A stretch of 64,000 bases of DNA from Algorimicrobium hallyeonense. Its GTDB lineage: Bacteria; Bacteroidota; Bacteroidia; Flavobacteriales; Flavobacteriaceae. Position 1 is the first letter of the stretch; each line of letters opens with the position of its first letter. A program made the position numbers and the translations under genes. Under the pieces are notes generated by a model, which was not told the origin of the DNA, did not search any database, and worked only from the letters and a program-made list of their open reading frames with translations. Of this stretch, positions 51,614 through 60,516 are shown one piece after another. The DNA is taken from NCBI RefSeq assembly GCF_042657385.1, contig NZ_JBHSLA010000002.1, forward strand, positions 310,001 to 374,000, in the 5' to 3' direction.

Positions 51614-51621
51614 CAAAGATA
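51614..51621 (-). promoter_or_regulatory. -7 promoter element of the DEAD-box helicase gene
   Basis: TATCTTTG on the minus strand is a full TANNTTTG match, 15 bases before the start at 51598. Confidence 0.55.
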
Positions 51622-51658
51622 ATCACACTTTTATAAGGATTAGCTTCTATTGACATTC

Positions 51659-52666
51659 TTATTCGTTTAATTCCTTCATAATTTCCGCAAACAACTCATA
51701 AGATCGGATTCTGTCTTTCCCATCATAAATATTGGTCACAGCAATCAATTCGTCTGCTTGGGTTTTTTCCATAAATTCTTTCACTTCCGCTTTTACAGTC
51801 GCTTTACTTCCAATAAAAGAATATTTCAACATTTGATGGATTTGCGGATGCTGTAATATCTCTTCATATTCAGCAGTCATGTCTGTTGGTGGCGGCACAA
51901 AATCGCGTTTCCCTGTAAATATACCCAAAATCATACGGATTAATGAAGTTGAAAGGCGCTGTGCTTCTTCATCTGTATCGGCTACAATAATATTAACACC
52001 TGCCATAACATATGGTTTTTGTAATGTTTTGGATGGTTGAAACTCCTTTCTGTAAATTTCAATGGCATCCCACAAATGGGTTGTTGCAAAATGACTAGCA
52101 AACGCATAAGGCAATCCTTTTTTGGCTGCTAAATGAGCGCTATCTGTACTAGAACCTAAAATATAAAGTGGTACATCAACACCTTCGGCGACTGTAGCGC
52201 GAACTTTAGATTTAGAATTTTCAGAAGAAAAGTATTGTTCTAATTTCTCTAATTCAACTGGAAATGCATGCGCTGCTTGCATAAAATCGGAACGGATGGC
52301 TTGTGCTGTTTCCCTATCGGTTCCTGGCGCTCTTCCTAAACCTAAATCAATACGGTTTGGGTACAGAGACCCTAAAGTTCCAAATTGTTCGGCGATAATT
52401 AATGGGGAATGATTGGGTAGCATAATGCCTCCAGAACCTATACGAAGGGTTTTGGTTCCTTGAGCCACGTAACCAATTAATACAGCTGTTGCACTACTTC
52501 CAATATTAGGCGCATTGTGGTGTTCTGCTAACCAATAGCGTGTATAGCCAAAGATTTCTGCGTTTTGAGCTAGTTCTAAGGCGTTATTATAGGTTTGTTT
52601 GAGTGTATGATTTTTAGATACTAAAGCGAGGTCTAAAATTGAATATGCTGTTTGTTTTGTTTTCAT
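51659..52666 (-). CDS. LLM-class flavin-dependent oxidoreductase (luciferase-like)
   Basis: A 335-residue TIM-barrel monooxygenase-like protein of the bacterial luciferase superfamily. Features are YTRYWLAEHHNAPNIGSSATAVLIG, the FMN-region LRIGSGGIMLPNHSPLIIAEQFGTL and LGLGRAPGTD. It belongs to the MsnO8-type subgroup found widely with no fixed operon. It should use FMNH2 and oxygen, but the substrate is unknown. It lies on the minus strand, in the same direction as the MFS gene upstream, 180 bases away. Confidence 0.9.
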   Translation of the reverse strand: MKTKQTAYSILDLALVSKNHTLKQTYNNALELAQNAEIFGYTRYWLAEHHNAPNIGSSATAVLIGYVAQGTKTLRIGSGGIMLPNHSPLIIAEQFGTLGSLYPNRIDLGLGRAPGTDRETAQAIRSDFMQAAHAFPVELEKLEQYFSSENSKSKVRATVAEGVDVPLYILGSSTDSAHLAAKKGLPYAFASHFATTHLWDAIEIYRKEFQPSKTLQKPYVMAGVNIIVADTDEEAQRLSTSLIRMILGIFTGKRDFVPPPTDMTAEYEEILQHPQIHQMLKYSFIGSKATVKAEVKEFMEKTQADELIAVTNIYDGKDRIRSYELFAEIMKELNE

Positions 52667-52843
52667 AGGAAATAAATTCGTTATGCGGATTTCAACTAGA
52701 AAACATCAAATAACATACCACCAATAATTAACGCCTTTATGGCACGTTTTTATGATATTATTTATTGCTTTTGACTGATTTACGAACTATTTATGACGTA
52801 AAGGCAAATTTTATCTCTAAAAAATCTAATCTGTTAGTTCCAG

Positions 52844-54034
52844 TTACACCTTTCTGTCCTTTCCAACGTCAATACCCATTACCAATTTAATGATTGAAAT
52901 TAACACCAGTAATAGTAACGCATAACTCCACATATCTGTTATATCATAAATAACACCCACAATAAACGGACCTGTTGCAGCTATAAAATAGCCAATAGAC
53001 TGAACAATTCCAGACAATTCGGCAGCTGTTTCGGCATCATCAGAGCGCAAAACAATTAGCAACAGTGCTAATCCAAATGTACCCCCTAAAACCATCCCTA
53101 TAAGTCCAACCCATACTTCTGTAAAACCGATTTCAGGAAATAGGAGTCCTAATAAAGCAATGACTTCAAGGATAATTAATGATACAATAACCAAACGTTG
53201 ATCTTTTCGTGAACCAGCCCAAATAGGAATAAAAATAGCACCAATAATTCCTGTAGCTTGAGATAAAGAAAGCATCCAACCGGCATAAGAAGCATCATAA
53301 CCACGATCCATAAGTATGGCGGGTAACCAGGCTAAAATAACATAAAAGGCAAAGGACTGCAGCCCCATATACAAAGCCAATTTCCAAACCAACTTGGAAC
53401 CACTTAATTTCTTCATGGCCTCTTTAAAACTTCGGTTGGGAACTGTTCGATTAATCCGTTTCAAGTTAGGCACCCAAATGATTACTGCTATAATTGCTAA
53501 ACCGGCCCAAACGCCCAAGGAGCCTCGCCAGCCTAAATTCATTTCCATAGCTAATGGCACACTTAAACCGGCTGCAAAAGCAGCACCTAGTGACATGATT
53601 CCAGAGTATAAGCTGGTAACTAATCCGGCTTTATGGGGGAAATTTCTTTTTATCATGGCAGGAATTAACACATTTCCAAAAGCAATGGCAATTCCTAAAA
53701 AAACAGTTCCCAAATACAGTTCGAAAACACCGCCAATGGAGCGAATTATAATTCCAACAGCCAATAAAATTAATGAGCCGAGTAGTGTATTACCAATTCC
53801 ATAACGCTTTGTAAATAAGGGCGTAATAGTAGAAACAACACCAAAAGCAATTAATGGTAACGTAGTGAGTAAGCCTAGTAAGGTTTCAGAAAGTCCAACA
53901 TCTTGTCTAATCATATCGATTAATGGTCCAATGCTTGAAAGTGCAGGCCTTAAATTTACGGCAATGAATAAAATTCCCACGAGTAACCATATTCGTGAGG
54001 CTTTATTCAATCCGTTTTCGTCTAGTTTTCCCAT
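52844..54034 (-). CDS. MFS transporter, CynX/NimT type
   Basis: A 396-residue major-facilitator permease with twelve membrane helices. The early stretch NLRPALSSIGPLIDMIRQDVGLSETLLGLLTTLPL matches the CynX/NimT family, members of which move cyanate, nitroimidazole-type drugs and small organics. It has its own promoter with an inverted repeat at the transcription start. Its neighbour on the other side is xdhC, so a link to purine products cannot be excluded; specificity is unknown. Confidence 0.88.
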   Translation of the reverse strand: MGKLDENGLNKASRIWLLVGILFIAVNLRPALSSIGPLIDMIRQDVGLSETLLGLLTTLPLIAFGVVSTITPLFTKRYGIGNTLLGSLILLAVGIIIRSIGGVFELYLGTVFLGIAIAFGNVLIPAMIKRNFPHKAGLVTSLYSGIMSLGAAFAAGLSVPLAMEMNLGWRGSLGVWAGLAIIAVIIWVPNLKRINRTVPNRSFKEAMKKLSGSKLVWKLALYMGLQSFAFYVILAWLPAILMDRGYDASYAGWMLSLSQATGIIGAIFIPIWAGSRKDQRLVIVSLIILEVIALLGLLFPEIGFTEVWVGLIGMVLGGTFGLALLLIVLRSDDAETAAELSGIVQSIGYFIAATGPFIVGVIYDITDMWSYALLLLVLISIIKLVMGIDVGKDRKV

Positions 54035-54077
54035 AGTTTTTAAAATGCAGTCACTTGCTTTCGAAATCTAGAAAATA

Positions 54078-54115
54078 TTGTTATCAGTCGCCATGAAATG
54101 ACCTACTGATAACAA
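54078..54115 (-). promoter_or_regulatory. Inverted repeat at the start of the MFS transcript
   Basis: Perfect arms TTGTTATCAGT and ACTGATAACAA (11 bases each, 16-base gap) lie at 54078-54088 and 54105-54115, just downstream of the predicted -7 box. They cover the expected transcription start. This is a probable operator or leader hairpin. Confidence 0.6.
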
Positions 54116-54119
54116 AGGG

Positions 54120-54152
54120 CAAAAGTAGTCCTTTGTTCTGAAACGTGGCAAA
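54120..54152 (-). promoter_or_regulatory. Promoter of the MFS transporter gene
   Basis: On the minus strand TTTG (54152-54149) and TACTTTTG (54127-54120) are 21 bases apart, a full match to the Bacteroidota promoter. Confidence 0.65.
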
Positions 54153-54306
54153 TTAGTTAGCTTAATGTTTTGTGAAAGGTTGCTTATAAAAAACATCATA
54201 ATCTTGAATAGTAATCATAAAAAAAACAGGTTTACAACAAGCCGATCTTGCTACTGTAGAATTTACACTAAAAAAGTCTTACTTTTAAAGTCTCATTTAA
54301 TGAGCT

Positions 54307-55089
54307 ATGACTAATTGGATTGAACTATTATCAGAATTTAAAAAAAGGCAACAACCTGTTGCTTTTGTTACTGTAACCAAGTGTTACGGGTCAACACCTT
54401 GTGTGGTAGGTTCCAGAATGATTATAACTAACAACCAAGAACTGTATGGAACAATTGGTGGTGGCAAATTGGAGTTTTTGGCTACCAAAGAAGCCATGAC
54501 CGCACTCAATGAAAATAGAATTATAGAATCCAACTATACTTTAGGACCCGAGTTTGAACAATGCTGTGGCGGAAAAGTTGAATTTATGATAGAACCTATG
54601 AACCAATCACCCAACTTATTTTTGTTTGGCGCAGGCCATATTGGTGTTGAGATTGCCAAATTACTAATTGGCACACCGTTTAACGTTACGCTAATCGATT
54701 CACGAACCGATTGGTTTTCTAATTTGGAATTAGATTCACGCATTTCAACATGCCAGGTATCTGAAACGGATTTCAAAACGTTTGCTGATGCGGTAATGTG
54801 GGGAGAAAATTGTTATGTTTTAGTGCTCACTCATAATCACGCCATTGATTTTGACATTATAAGTATGGCTTTATTAAAAGACACCAAGTTTTTGGGATTG
54901 ATTGGCAGTAAAACCAAAAAGGTCCGCTTTAACAACATGCTTATTAAAGACATGAATATTCCGGATGGTATGACCCATGTCGTGTGTCCTATTGGATTAG
55001 ATATTGGAGGCGATACACCAAAAGAAATTGCTATAAGTGTGGTTGCTCAACTGCTTCAAGTGCACTATAAGTTAAAGCAAAAATCTTAA
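54307..55089 (+). CDS. xdhC: XdhC-like molybdenum cofactor protein
   Basis: A 260-residue XdhC/CoxI protein. These bind sulfurated molybdenum cofactor and insert it in xanthine dehydrogenase. The N-terminal XdhC_CoxI domain has KCYGSTPCVVGSRMII and GTIGGGKLEF with EQCCGGKVEF. The C-terminal Rossmann domain starts FLFGAGHIGVEIAKLL and has LTHNHAIDFDIISMALL and FLGLIGSKTKK. It is the first gene of a three-gene plus-strand operon that converges on the xdh subunit genes. Confidence 0.92.
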   Translation: MTNWIELLSEFKKRQQPVAFVTVTKCYGSTPCVVGSRMIITNNQELYGTIGGGKLEFLATKEAMTALNENRIIESNYTLGPEFEQCCGGKVEFMIEPMNQSPNLFLFGAGHIGVEIAKLLIGTPFNVTLIDSRTDWFSNLELDSRISTCQVSETDFKTFADAVMWGENCYVLVLTHNHAIDFDIISMALLKDTKFLGLIGSKTKKVRFNNMLIKDMNIPDGMTHVVCPIGLDIGGDTPKEIAISVVAQLLQVHYKLKQKS

Positions 55090-55095
55090 AGAGAT

Positions 55096-55113
55096 TCCTG
55101 CTTTCGCAGGAGG
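55096..55113 (+). promoter_or_regulatory. Hairpin that overlaps a Shine-Dalgarno sequence
   Basis: TCCTGC and GCAGGA (55096-55101, 55106-55111) form a 6-base stem with loop TTTC. The right arm is part of AGGAGG (55108-55113), five bases before ATG 55119. A strong SD is unusual in this genome, and it would be partly hidden in the hairpin. The palindrome looks like a dispersed intergenic repeat. Confidence 0.6.
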
Positions 55114-55118
55114 TACAC

Positions 55119-56126
55119 ATGAAAAACAGCAAACTCATTATAGACAGACTAACTGCACTTTGGGCTTTAAACGAATCTGGTTTAGGTGGTTTTTTACATG
55201 TATTCAATTCGCCATTTACAGGATTGATTGTTGGTGGAATCGCTATTTTATTAATTAGTTTGATTGCCTTCTATGCCGAAAATAAATGGCAATCCATTTT
55301 AAAAGCTTTAATTATTGTATTAATTATAAAAATGGCGGTTAGTCCCTACTCCCCTTTTACAGCCTATATATCCGTAAGTTTTCAAGCGGTTCTAGCAGCA
55401 TTTTTATTTTCCAATTTCTCATGGCGTGGTTTTACCTTAATTGTTTTAGGCGTGGTTACCTTCTTACAATCGGCACTGCAAAAACTATTAACCTTGACTA
55501 TAATTTATGGTACCGAATTTTGGGAAGCCATAAACATCTATGGATCATGGATTCAGAACAAAATAAATCTTCTTACCGAAACATCTACGACATCGGTTTT
55601 GATTGGATTATATTTGTTTATTTATGGTGTTTGTGGCTTACTGGCTGGACTTTTTATCAATCGTATGATTGGAATTATTGCAACCAAAGCGAACACAGAT
55701 TTTTATTTAGAACCAGTAATTCTAACTGCAAATACTAACACCCCAAAACGCAATTATTCATCAAAAATCATTTGGGTTTGGCTCATAACCATTGCTATTA
55801 TTGTTTTAGCTTTAACCTTTTTTGGCGGTACTTTATTTGGCTGGCAAAAAGCGATTTATATTATCCTACGTAGTTTCTTTATTTTAATGATTTGGTATCT
55901 AGTTTTAGGGCCTTTTCTTTTGAAGTTCATTCGAAAGTACCTTAAACATAAGGAGTCCAAGTATCAAGAAGATATCAGCAATGCAATGGATTTGTTTCCA
56001 TATTTCCGACAAATTATGGCCTATACATGGAAAGAAACCAAGCATTTAAAAGGTTATGCGCGATTTGAGTATTTTATGGCGAATAGTATTTCTAATTGCA
56101 TCCATTTTAAAATTCCTACCGAATGA
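55119..56126 (+). CDS. Uncharacterised membrane protein of the xdhC operon
   Basis: A 335-residue inner-membrane protein with seven to eight hydrophobic segments. The first half (to about residue 185) ends with a helix FIYGVCGLLAGLFINRMIG and includes SPYSPFTAYISVSFQAVLAAFLFS, which looks somewhat like the substrate-binding S component of ECF transporters. A soluble loop follows (residues 190-210). The second half has IYIILRSFFILMIWYLVLGPFLLKFI and a cytoplasmic tail with AYTWKETKHLKG, loosely like an EcfT subunit. The family was not recognised and the ECF comparison is only an impression. The 3' end overlaps the NTPase gene by 4 bases. Confidence 0.75.
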   Translation: MKNSKLIIDRLTALWALNESGLGGFLHVFNSPFTGLIVGGIAILLISLIAFYAENKWQSILKALIIVLIIKMAVSPYSPFTAYISVSFQAVLAAFLFSNFSWRGFTLIVLGVVTFLQSALQKLLTLTIIYGTEFWEAINIYGSWIQNKINLLTETSTTSVLIGLYLFIYGVCGLLAGLFINRMIGIIATKANTDFYLEPVILTANTNTPKRNYSSKIIWVWLITIAIIVLALTFFGGTLFGWQKAIYIILRSFFILMIWYLVLGPFLLKFIRKYLKHKESKYQEDISNAMDLFPYFRQIMAYTWKETKHLKGYARFEYFMANSISNCIHFKIPTE

Positions 56127-56617
56127 TTTACATCTTAACAGGAGCCATTAGATCAGGTAAAACAACCACGCTTTTCAATTGGTGTAAAAACCGACAAGAT
56201 GTAGATGGTTTACTATGTCCCGATAATTCGGTTGGCAAACGGTATTTTTTAAAGATACCATCTGAAGAAGAAGTTGCACTTGAAGCTGGAACTGATGTTG
56301 AAAGTGAGAAAATTATTCAAATTGGAAGCTTTCGGTTTTTAAAATCTGCCTTTGATAAAGCTAATAATTATTTATTGTCAATAGCTTCTAATAACCCTAA
56401 TACCTACATCATTATTGATGAAATTGGAAAATTAGAATTGAAAAATGATGGGTTGCATGAATCGGCTGAACAATTGATTTCAAAATTTCAATTGGATGAG
56501 AAACACCATGTAATTCTAGTGGTTCGCGATTATTTATTAGATGCTGTTTTGGAACATTATGCTATTTCTGAATATTCGGTTATCAAAACTGAAGATTTGA
56601 AAAGAGATTATTTTTGA
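56123..56617 (+). CDS. P-loop nucleoside-triphosphatase, THEP1-like
   Basis: A 164-residue NTPase of the THEP1/DUF265 kind. Walker A is G7-A-I-R-S-G-K13-T in ILTGAIRSGKTTT; Walker B is YIIIDEIGKLELKN. Archaeal and bacterial THEP1 proteins hydrolyse NTPs of unknown purpose, and related NTPases (DUF2478) occur with molybdenum genes. The gene is translationally coupled to the membrane protein gene (ATGA overlap) and follows xdhC. It overlaps the 3' end of the convergent xdh subunit gene by 10 bases. Confidence 0.85.
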   Translation: MIYILTGAIRSGKTTTLFNWCKNRQDVDGLLCPDNSVGKRYFLKIPSEEEVALEAGTDVESEKIIQIGSFRFLKSAFDKANNYLLSIASNNPNTYIIIDEIGKLELKNDGLHESAEQLISKFQLDEKHHVILVVRDYLLDAVLEHYAISEYSVIKTEDLKRDYF

Positions 56618-58932
56618 TAAAGACTCATCAAAACTTTTTCTGGTGTCATTGGTGCATGAAACTTTAAATTATAATTCGGATTAAAGGCTTTAATTGCATT
56701 TTGAAGTGCAAAATAAGCACCAATACCATACATTAAAGGGGGTTCACCAACGGCTTTCGATTTTAAAATAGCGTGCTCATGACCTTCAGTTTCCAAAGGA
56801 ATGGTTTCAACAATTTTAGGCACCGAAAATAAATCTGGAATTTTATAAGTTGATAAGGCATTAGAAAGTAATTTTCCATTTTCATTATACGCAATTTCTT
56901 CCATCGTCATCCAACCAATACCTTGAATTAAAGCACCTTCAACTTGACCTAAATCAATCCCTTCACTCATACTTTTTCCGTAATCGTGAACCATTTTCAC
57001 GCTATCAAATTCATAAGTTCCACGTGTGCAATCTACTGTAGTGGTAATAATAGCTGTTCCATATACATGGTAGGCAAACGGATGGCCTTTTTCCTTGGTT
57101 TTATCAAAGTGAATTTCTGGTGTGGCATAATGGGCATTTTCCGTTAAAGCTACACGTTTTAACATGGCTTTACTAATGAGTTCTGTCCAAGATAGTTCGG
57201 ATTTTTTGTCATTTATATGAATAAATTCGTATCGCAAAGATATATCATCAACTTTACTATTCAATTCTTCTGACGCTACTAACCTTAAACGCTCCAAAAG
57301 AGCATGACATGCCATTTGTAAAGCTTTTCCATTTAAATCTGCAGTAGAGCTAGCAGCTGATGGCGAGGTATTGGCAACTCGGGTTGTATTGGTCGTTTCT
57401 ATCTTGATTTTTTCAATAGGAATGGAAAATATATCAGCGGCAATTTGCATCATCTTCGTATTAACACCTTGTCCCATTTCTACAGCGGCCGTGCTGATAC
57501 CAACACTTCCATCCAAATAAATATGAACCAAAGCACGCGCATGATTCATTGGAGTATTTGTAAAGGAAATACCAAAAGTTATTGGCATAAAAGCGATGCC
57601 TTTTTTAAAGTCAGAATTCAATTTATTAAAATCAGCCACCTCCTGCTCCAATGCGTCACTATTAAATACTAATTTTGCCGAATTCCATGAATTTTTCGCT
57701 TCTACTTGTTTGGCAATTTGTCCATAAGAAAACGTATCATTTTCATCCAATAAATTCGCTTCTTGAATTTGTCTTGAACTCACGCCAATTTCATGAGCCG
57801 CTTTTGCAATAGCAGATTCAATGACGAACATACCCTGTGGTCCACCAAAACCTCGAAACGCGGTGTTTGGTGGCAAATTGGTTTTGCAACTTAAAACGGT
57901 TGTACTTACATTAGGTACATAATAACTATTTGTGGCGTGAAATAAAGTTCGTTCTGCTATGGCTGGCGACAAATCGGCTGCAGCACCAGAATTTTGAAGA
58001 AACTCCGCTTGGTAAGCTAAAATTTTCAAGTCTTTAGATAAACCTATTTTATAAGTACTTTCATACGGATGGCGTTTACCTGTCATGCGTAAATCATCAT
58101 GACGATTCAAAACCAATTTAACCGATTGATTTAAATAATAGGTTGCCAAGGCTGCCATAACAGCCCAAGGTGTTGCTTGGTCTTCTTTACCACCAAAACC
58201 ACCACCAAGTCTGGTAACATCAATTTCAATTTTATGCATGGCAAGACCTAATACGCGAGCTGTTGTGGCTTGTACAGCCGTTGGGCCTTGAGTAGAGGAT
58301 GTTATTTTTATATTCCCATTTTCCAAAGGTTCGGCGTACGCACCTTGTGTTTCAATATATAAATGCTCTTGTCCGTTTGAAAAAGTTTCGCCTTCAAACA
58401 CATACTCACAATTGGCAAATGCATTTTCGGTATCACCTAAACTGAATGATCGTGGGGCATTTATAAAACTGCCCTTTTCTTTGGCTTCTTTAGCCGTTGT
58501 AATAACTGGTAATTCTTCAATTTCAATAGCAATTAATTGTCTGGCTTGTCTGGCTATAAATTCAGTTTCTGCAACAATTAAAGCAATTGGCATGCCCCAA
58601 AAATGGACTTCGTTTTCAGCAAAAAGTGGTTCATCTGCAATGATACCTCCAATTTCATTGATACCAGGAATATCTTTATATGTAAAAATACGTTCGACAC
58701 CTTCCAAGGCTTCAGCTTTAGAATAATCAATACTTATAATTTTTCCATGGGCTTTTGGTGAATCAAAAACAACAGCATGAAAAGTCCCTTGTCTGATATT
58801 GACATCATCTACATAGAGTGATTCGCCGCGAACATGCGTGTACGAATCCCTATTTTTAACGCTGTTTTTTAATGATTTGGTTACAGCATCAAGTTTAGAA
58901 TCTAAATTGGTATGTGATTTGTTTTTATGCAT
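56608..58932 (-). CDS. xdhB: Xanthine dehydrogenase molybdenum-binding subunit
   Basis: A 774-residue molybdopterin subunit of the xanthine oxidase family. It has the N-terminal a/b hammerhead domain (VRGESLYVDDVN to VERIFTYKDIPG), VTRLGGGFGGKED, the Arg region NTAFRGFGGPQGMFVIE, MGQGVNTKMMQIAADIF, and the catalytic Glu motif VGEPPLMYGIGAYFALQNA near the end. It oxidises hypoxanthine or xanthine with the small subunit and the inserted Mo cofactor. ATG 58932 overlaps the small-subunit stop by 8 bases. Naming of subunits as A or B varies between species. Confidence 0.93.
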   Translation of the reverse strand: MHKNKSHTNLDSKLDAVTKSLKNSVKNRDSYTHVRGESLYVDDVNIRQGTFHAVVFDSPKAHGKIISIDYSKAEALEGVERIFTYKDIPGINEIGGIIADEPLFAENEVHFWGMPIALIVAETEFIARQARQLIAIEIEELPVITTAKEAKEKGSFINAPRSFSLGDTENAFANCEYVFEGETFSNGQEHLYIETQGAYAEPLENGNIKITSSTQGPTAVQATTARVLGLAMHKIEIDVTRLGGGFGGKEDQATPWAVMAALATYYLNQSVKLVLNRHDDLRMTGKRHPYESTYKIGLSKDLKILAYQAEFLQNSGAAADLSPAIAERTLFHATNSYYVPNVSTTVLSCKTNLPPNTAFRGFGGPQGMFVIESAIAKAAHEIGVSSRQIQEANLLDENDTFSYGQIAKQVEAKNSWNSAKLVFNSDALEQEVADFNKLNSDFKKGIAFMPITFGISFTNTPMNHARALVHIYLDGSVGISTAAVEMGQGVNTKMMQIAADIFSIPIEKIKIETTNTTRVANTSPSAASSTADLNGKALQMACHALLERLRLVASEELNSKVDDISLRYEFIHINDKKSELSWTELISKAMLKRVALTENAHYATPEIHFDKTKEKGHPFAYHVYGTAIITTTVDCTRGTYEFDSVKMVHDYGKSMSEGIDLGQVEGALIQGIGWMTMEEIAYNENGKLLSNALSTYKIPDLFSVPKIVETIPLETEGHEHAILKSKAVGEPPLMYGIGAYFALQNAIKAFNPNYNLKFHAPMTPEKVLMSLYQK

Positions 58933-60337
58933 GTTGAACAAAATCGTTTAAAGTGAATTGTTTTGGAAATAACGTGGTAAAATGTGCGAAAAATAATTGT
59001 CTTGCCAATAGTCGCTTATAATCACTAGTGCCACGAACATCACTAATTGGTGAGATTTCAGATTGTAGAATTTCGTTAGCCTGCATTATGATTTCAACAG
59101 TCAAATCTTTTCTCCTTAAAAATTTAGAGGTCTCGTGCAAATATTTTGGGATAGCGGCAACGCCACCAATGGATACATGAACTTCTGAAATATGATCGTC
59201 ATTTACTGCAATATGAATAGCCGAATTAACGCTTGCAATATCTAAATGTGTACGTTTACAAACTTTTTCAAAATTAAAATAGGACTGATTTGACGGTATA
59301 TTGAAACGGATTTCCTTTAGTAATTCGCCATCGTTTAAGTCAAATTTTTTATAATCTTGGTAGAAATTTTTAAGTGCAAGGATTCGTTCATTTTCATGTT
59401 CGTCAATAATAGTAAGCTCACTATTTAACGCTAAAAAGAAAATGGTCATATCACCAATTGGCGACGCGTTTACCAGGTTTCCACCGAAGGAAGCCATATT
59501 TCTAATTTGTTCTGAAGACACCAACTTCAGGTGTTTTCGTAAGTTGGGTATCAAGCTGTTTAGTTCCGTATGATTCCATAAATCGGTAACCGTTGCATTG
59601 GTTCCAATTGTGCAGATAGCATCATTAATTGAAATTCCTTTTAAATAACCTTTTTCAGCAATTAAGTGTACATCGTTATCCGCCAAATCATCGGCTTGTT
59701 GCACGTATAAATCGGTTCCTCCAGAAACAAATTTTCCTTTGGGCTGATTTAATTCCTTTGCTTCAATATCTAGTAAACGTTGTGGAATGCTTTTAAAGTA
59801 TTCTGGAATAAAGCCATGATCAATCAACCAACCAAAAGAATGAACTTCTTGATTTTCTAATTTTTCAACCACTTGAAGTGCTGCTTTCTCTATGGCTTTG
59901 TAACCTGTACACCTACAGATGTTTCCGCTAATAGCATCTAAAGCATTACTATAGTTTTTTTCCGAATTTGATAATGCAAAACCTGTTAGCGAAACGACAA
60001 AACCTGGTGTGCAAAAACCACATTGCGTGGCGTAATTTGCTTTCATGGCTTCTTGAGACGTAGTTAATTTGTCTTTTAGATTAGTACCTTCAACCGTTAC
60101 AATATGTTTACCATGGGCATTTCCTAATGGTGAAATACAGGATGTAATAGTTTGGTATTCCATAACACCACGCTCATTTAGAGTGCCGACTAAAACGGTG
60201 CATGCACCACAATCGCCTTCACGACATCCTATTTTGGTGCCAGTGAGTCGTTGTTGGTAACGAACAAAATCCAATAACGTCATTCCCGCATGTTCTGGCG
60301 TTTTAATGGTTTTGTTATTTAGTATGAAGGTGATCAT
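58925..60337 (-). CDS. xdhA: Xanthine dehydrogenase FAD/2Fe-2S subunit
   Basis: A 470-residue small subunit. The first [2Fe-2S] site is Cys38, Cys43, Cys46 and Cys67 (CREGDCGAC and later ITSC). The second is Cys106, Cys109, Cys141 and Cys143 (QCGFC and ICRC). Residues 180-350 form the FAD-binding domain with VSGGTDLYVQQ and IRNMASFGGNLVNASPIGDMTIF, followed by the CO_deh_flav_C domain. It passes electrons from the Mo site to FAD and NAD. It is encoded upstream of and overlaps the large subunit. Confidence 0.94.
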   Translation of the reverse strand: MITFILNNKTIKTPEHAGMTLLDFVRYQQRLTGTKIGCREGDCGACTVLVGTLNERGVMEYQTITSCISPLGNAHGKHIVTVEGTNLKDKLTTSQEAMKANYATQCGFCTPGFVVSLTGFALSNSEKNYSNALDAISGNICRCTGYKAIEKAALQVVEKLENQEVHSFGWLIDHGFIPEYFKSIPQRLLDIEAKELNQPKGKFVSGGTDLYVQQADDLADNDVHLIAEKGYLKGISINDAICTIGTNATVTDLWNHTELNSLIPNLRKHLKLVSSEQIRNMASFGGNLVNASPIGDMTIFFLALNSELTIIDEHENERILALKNFYQDYKKFDLNDGELLKEIRFNIPSNQSYFNFEKVCKRTHLDIASVNSAIHIAVNDDHISEVHVSIGGVAAIPKYLHETSKFLRRKDLTVEIIMQANEILQSEISPISDVRGTSDYKRLLARQLFFAHFTTLFPKQFTLNDFVQHA

Positions 60338-60398
60338 GTTTTAGTTTCAATTTGTTTTAGAAAGTTCTATCGATTGAAGAATTGCTTCTTAACTATAT

Positions 60399-60505
60399 CG
60401 TCACTTCGAGTGAAATTTCAATTTAGAAATTTTGTATCGAGAAGGTTTTATTAAAACAAAAGTTCTCGATACGTTTCTCGTAAACTTGGAACACTCGAAC
60501 TGACG
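60399..60505. mobile_element. Nested palindromic repeat element (MITE/REP-like)
   Basis: A 107-base element between the deaminase and xdhA genes. The ends are an inverted repeat: CGTCACTTCGAGTG (60399-60412) and CACTCGAACTGACG (60492-60505), 13 of 14 pairs. Inside is a second, perfect 10-base pair of arms, GTATCGAGAA and TTCTCGATAC (60434-60443, 60463-60472). Such elements are dispersed in flavobacterial genomes and may fold in RNA as a terminator. No transposase is present. Confidence 0.7.
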
Positions 60506-60516
60506 TTATCTCTAAT

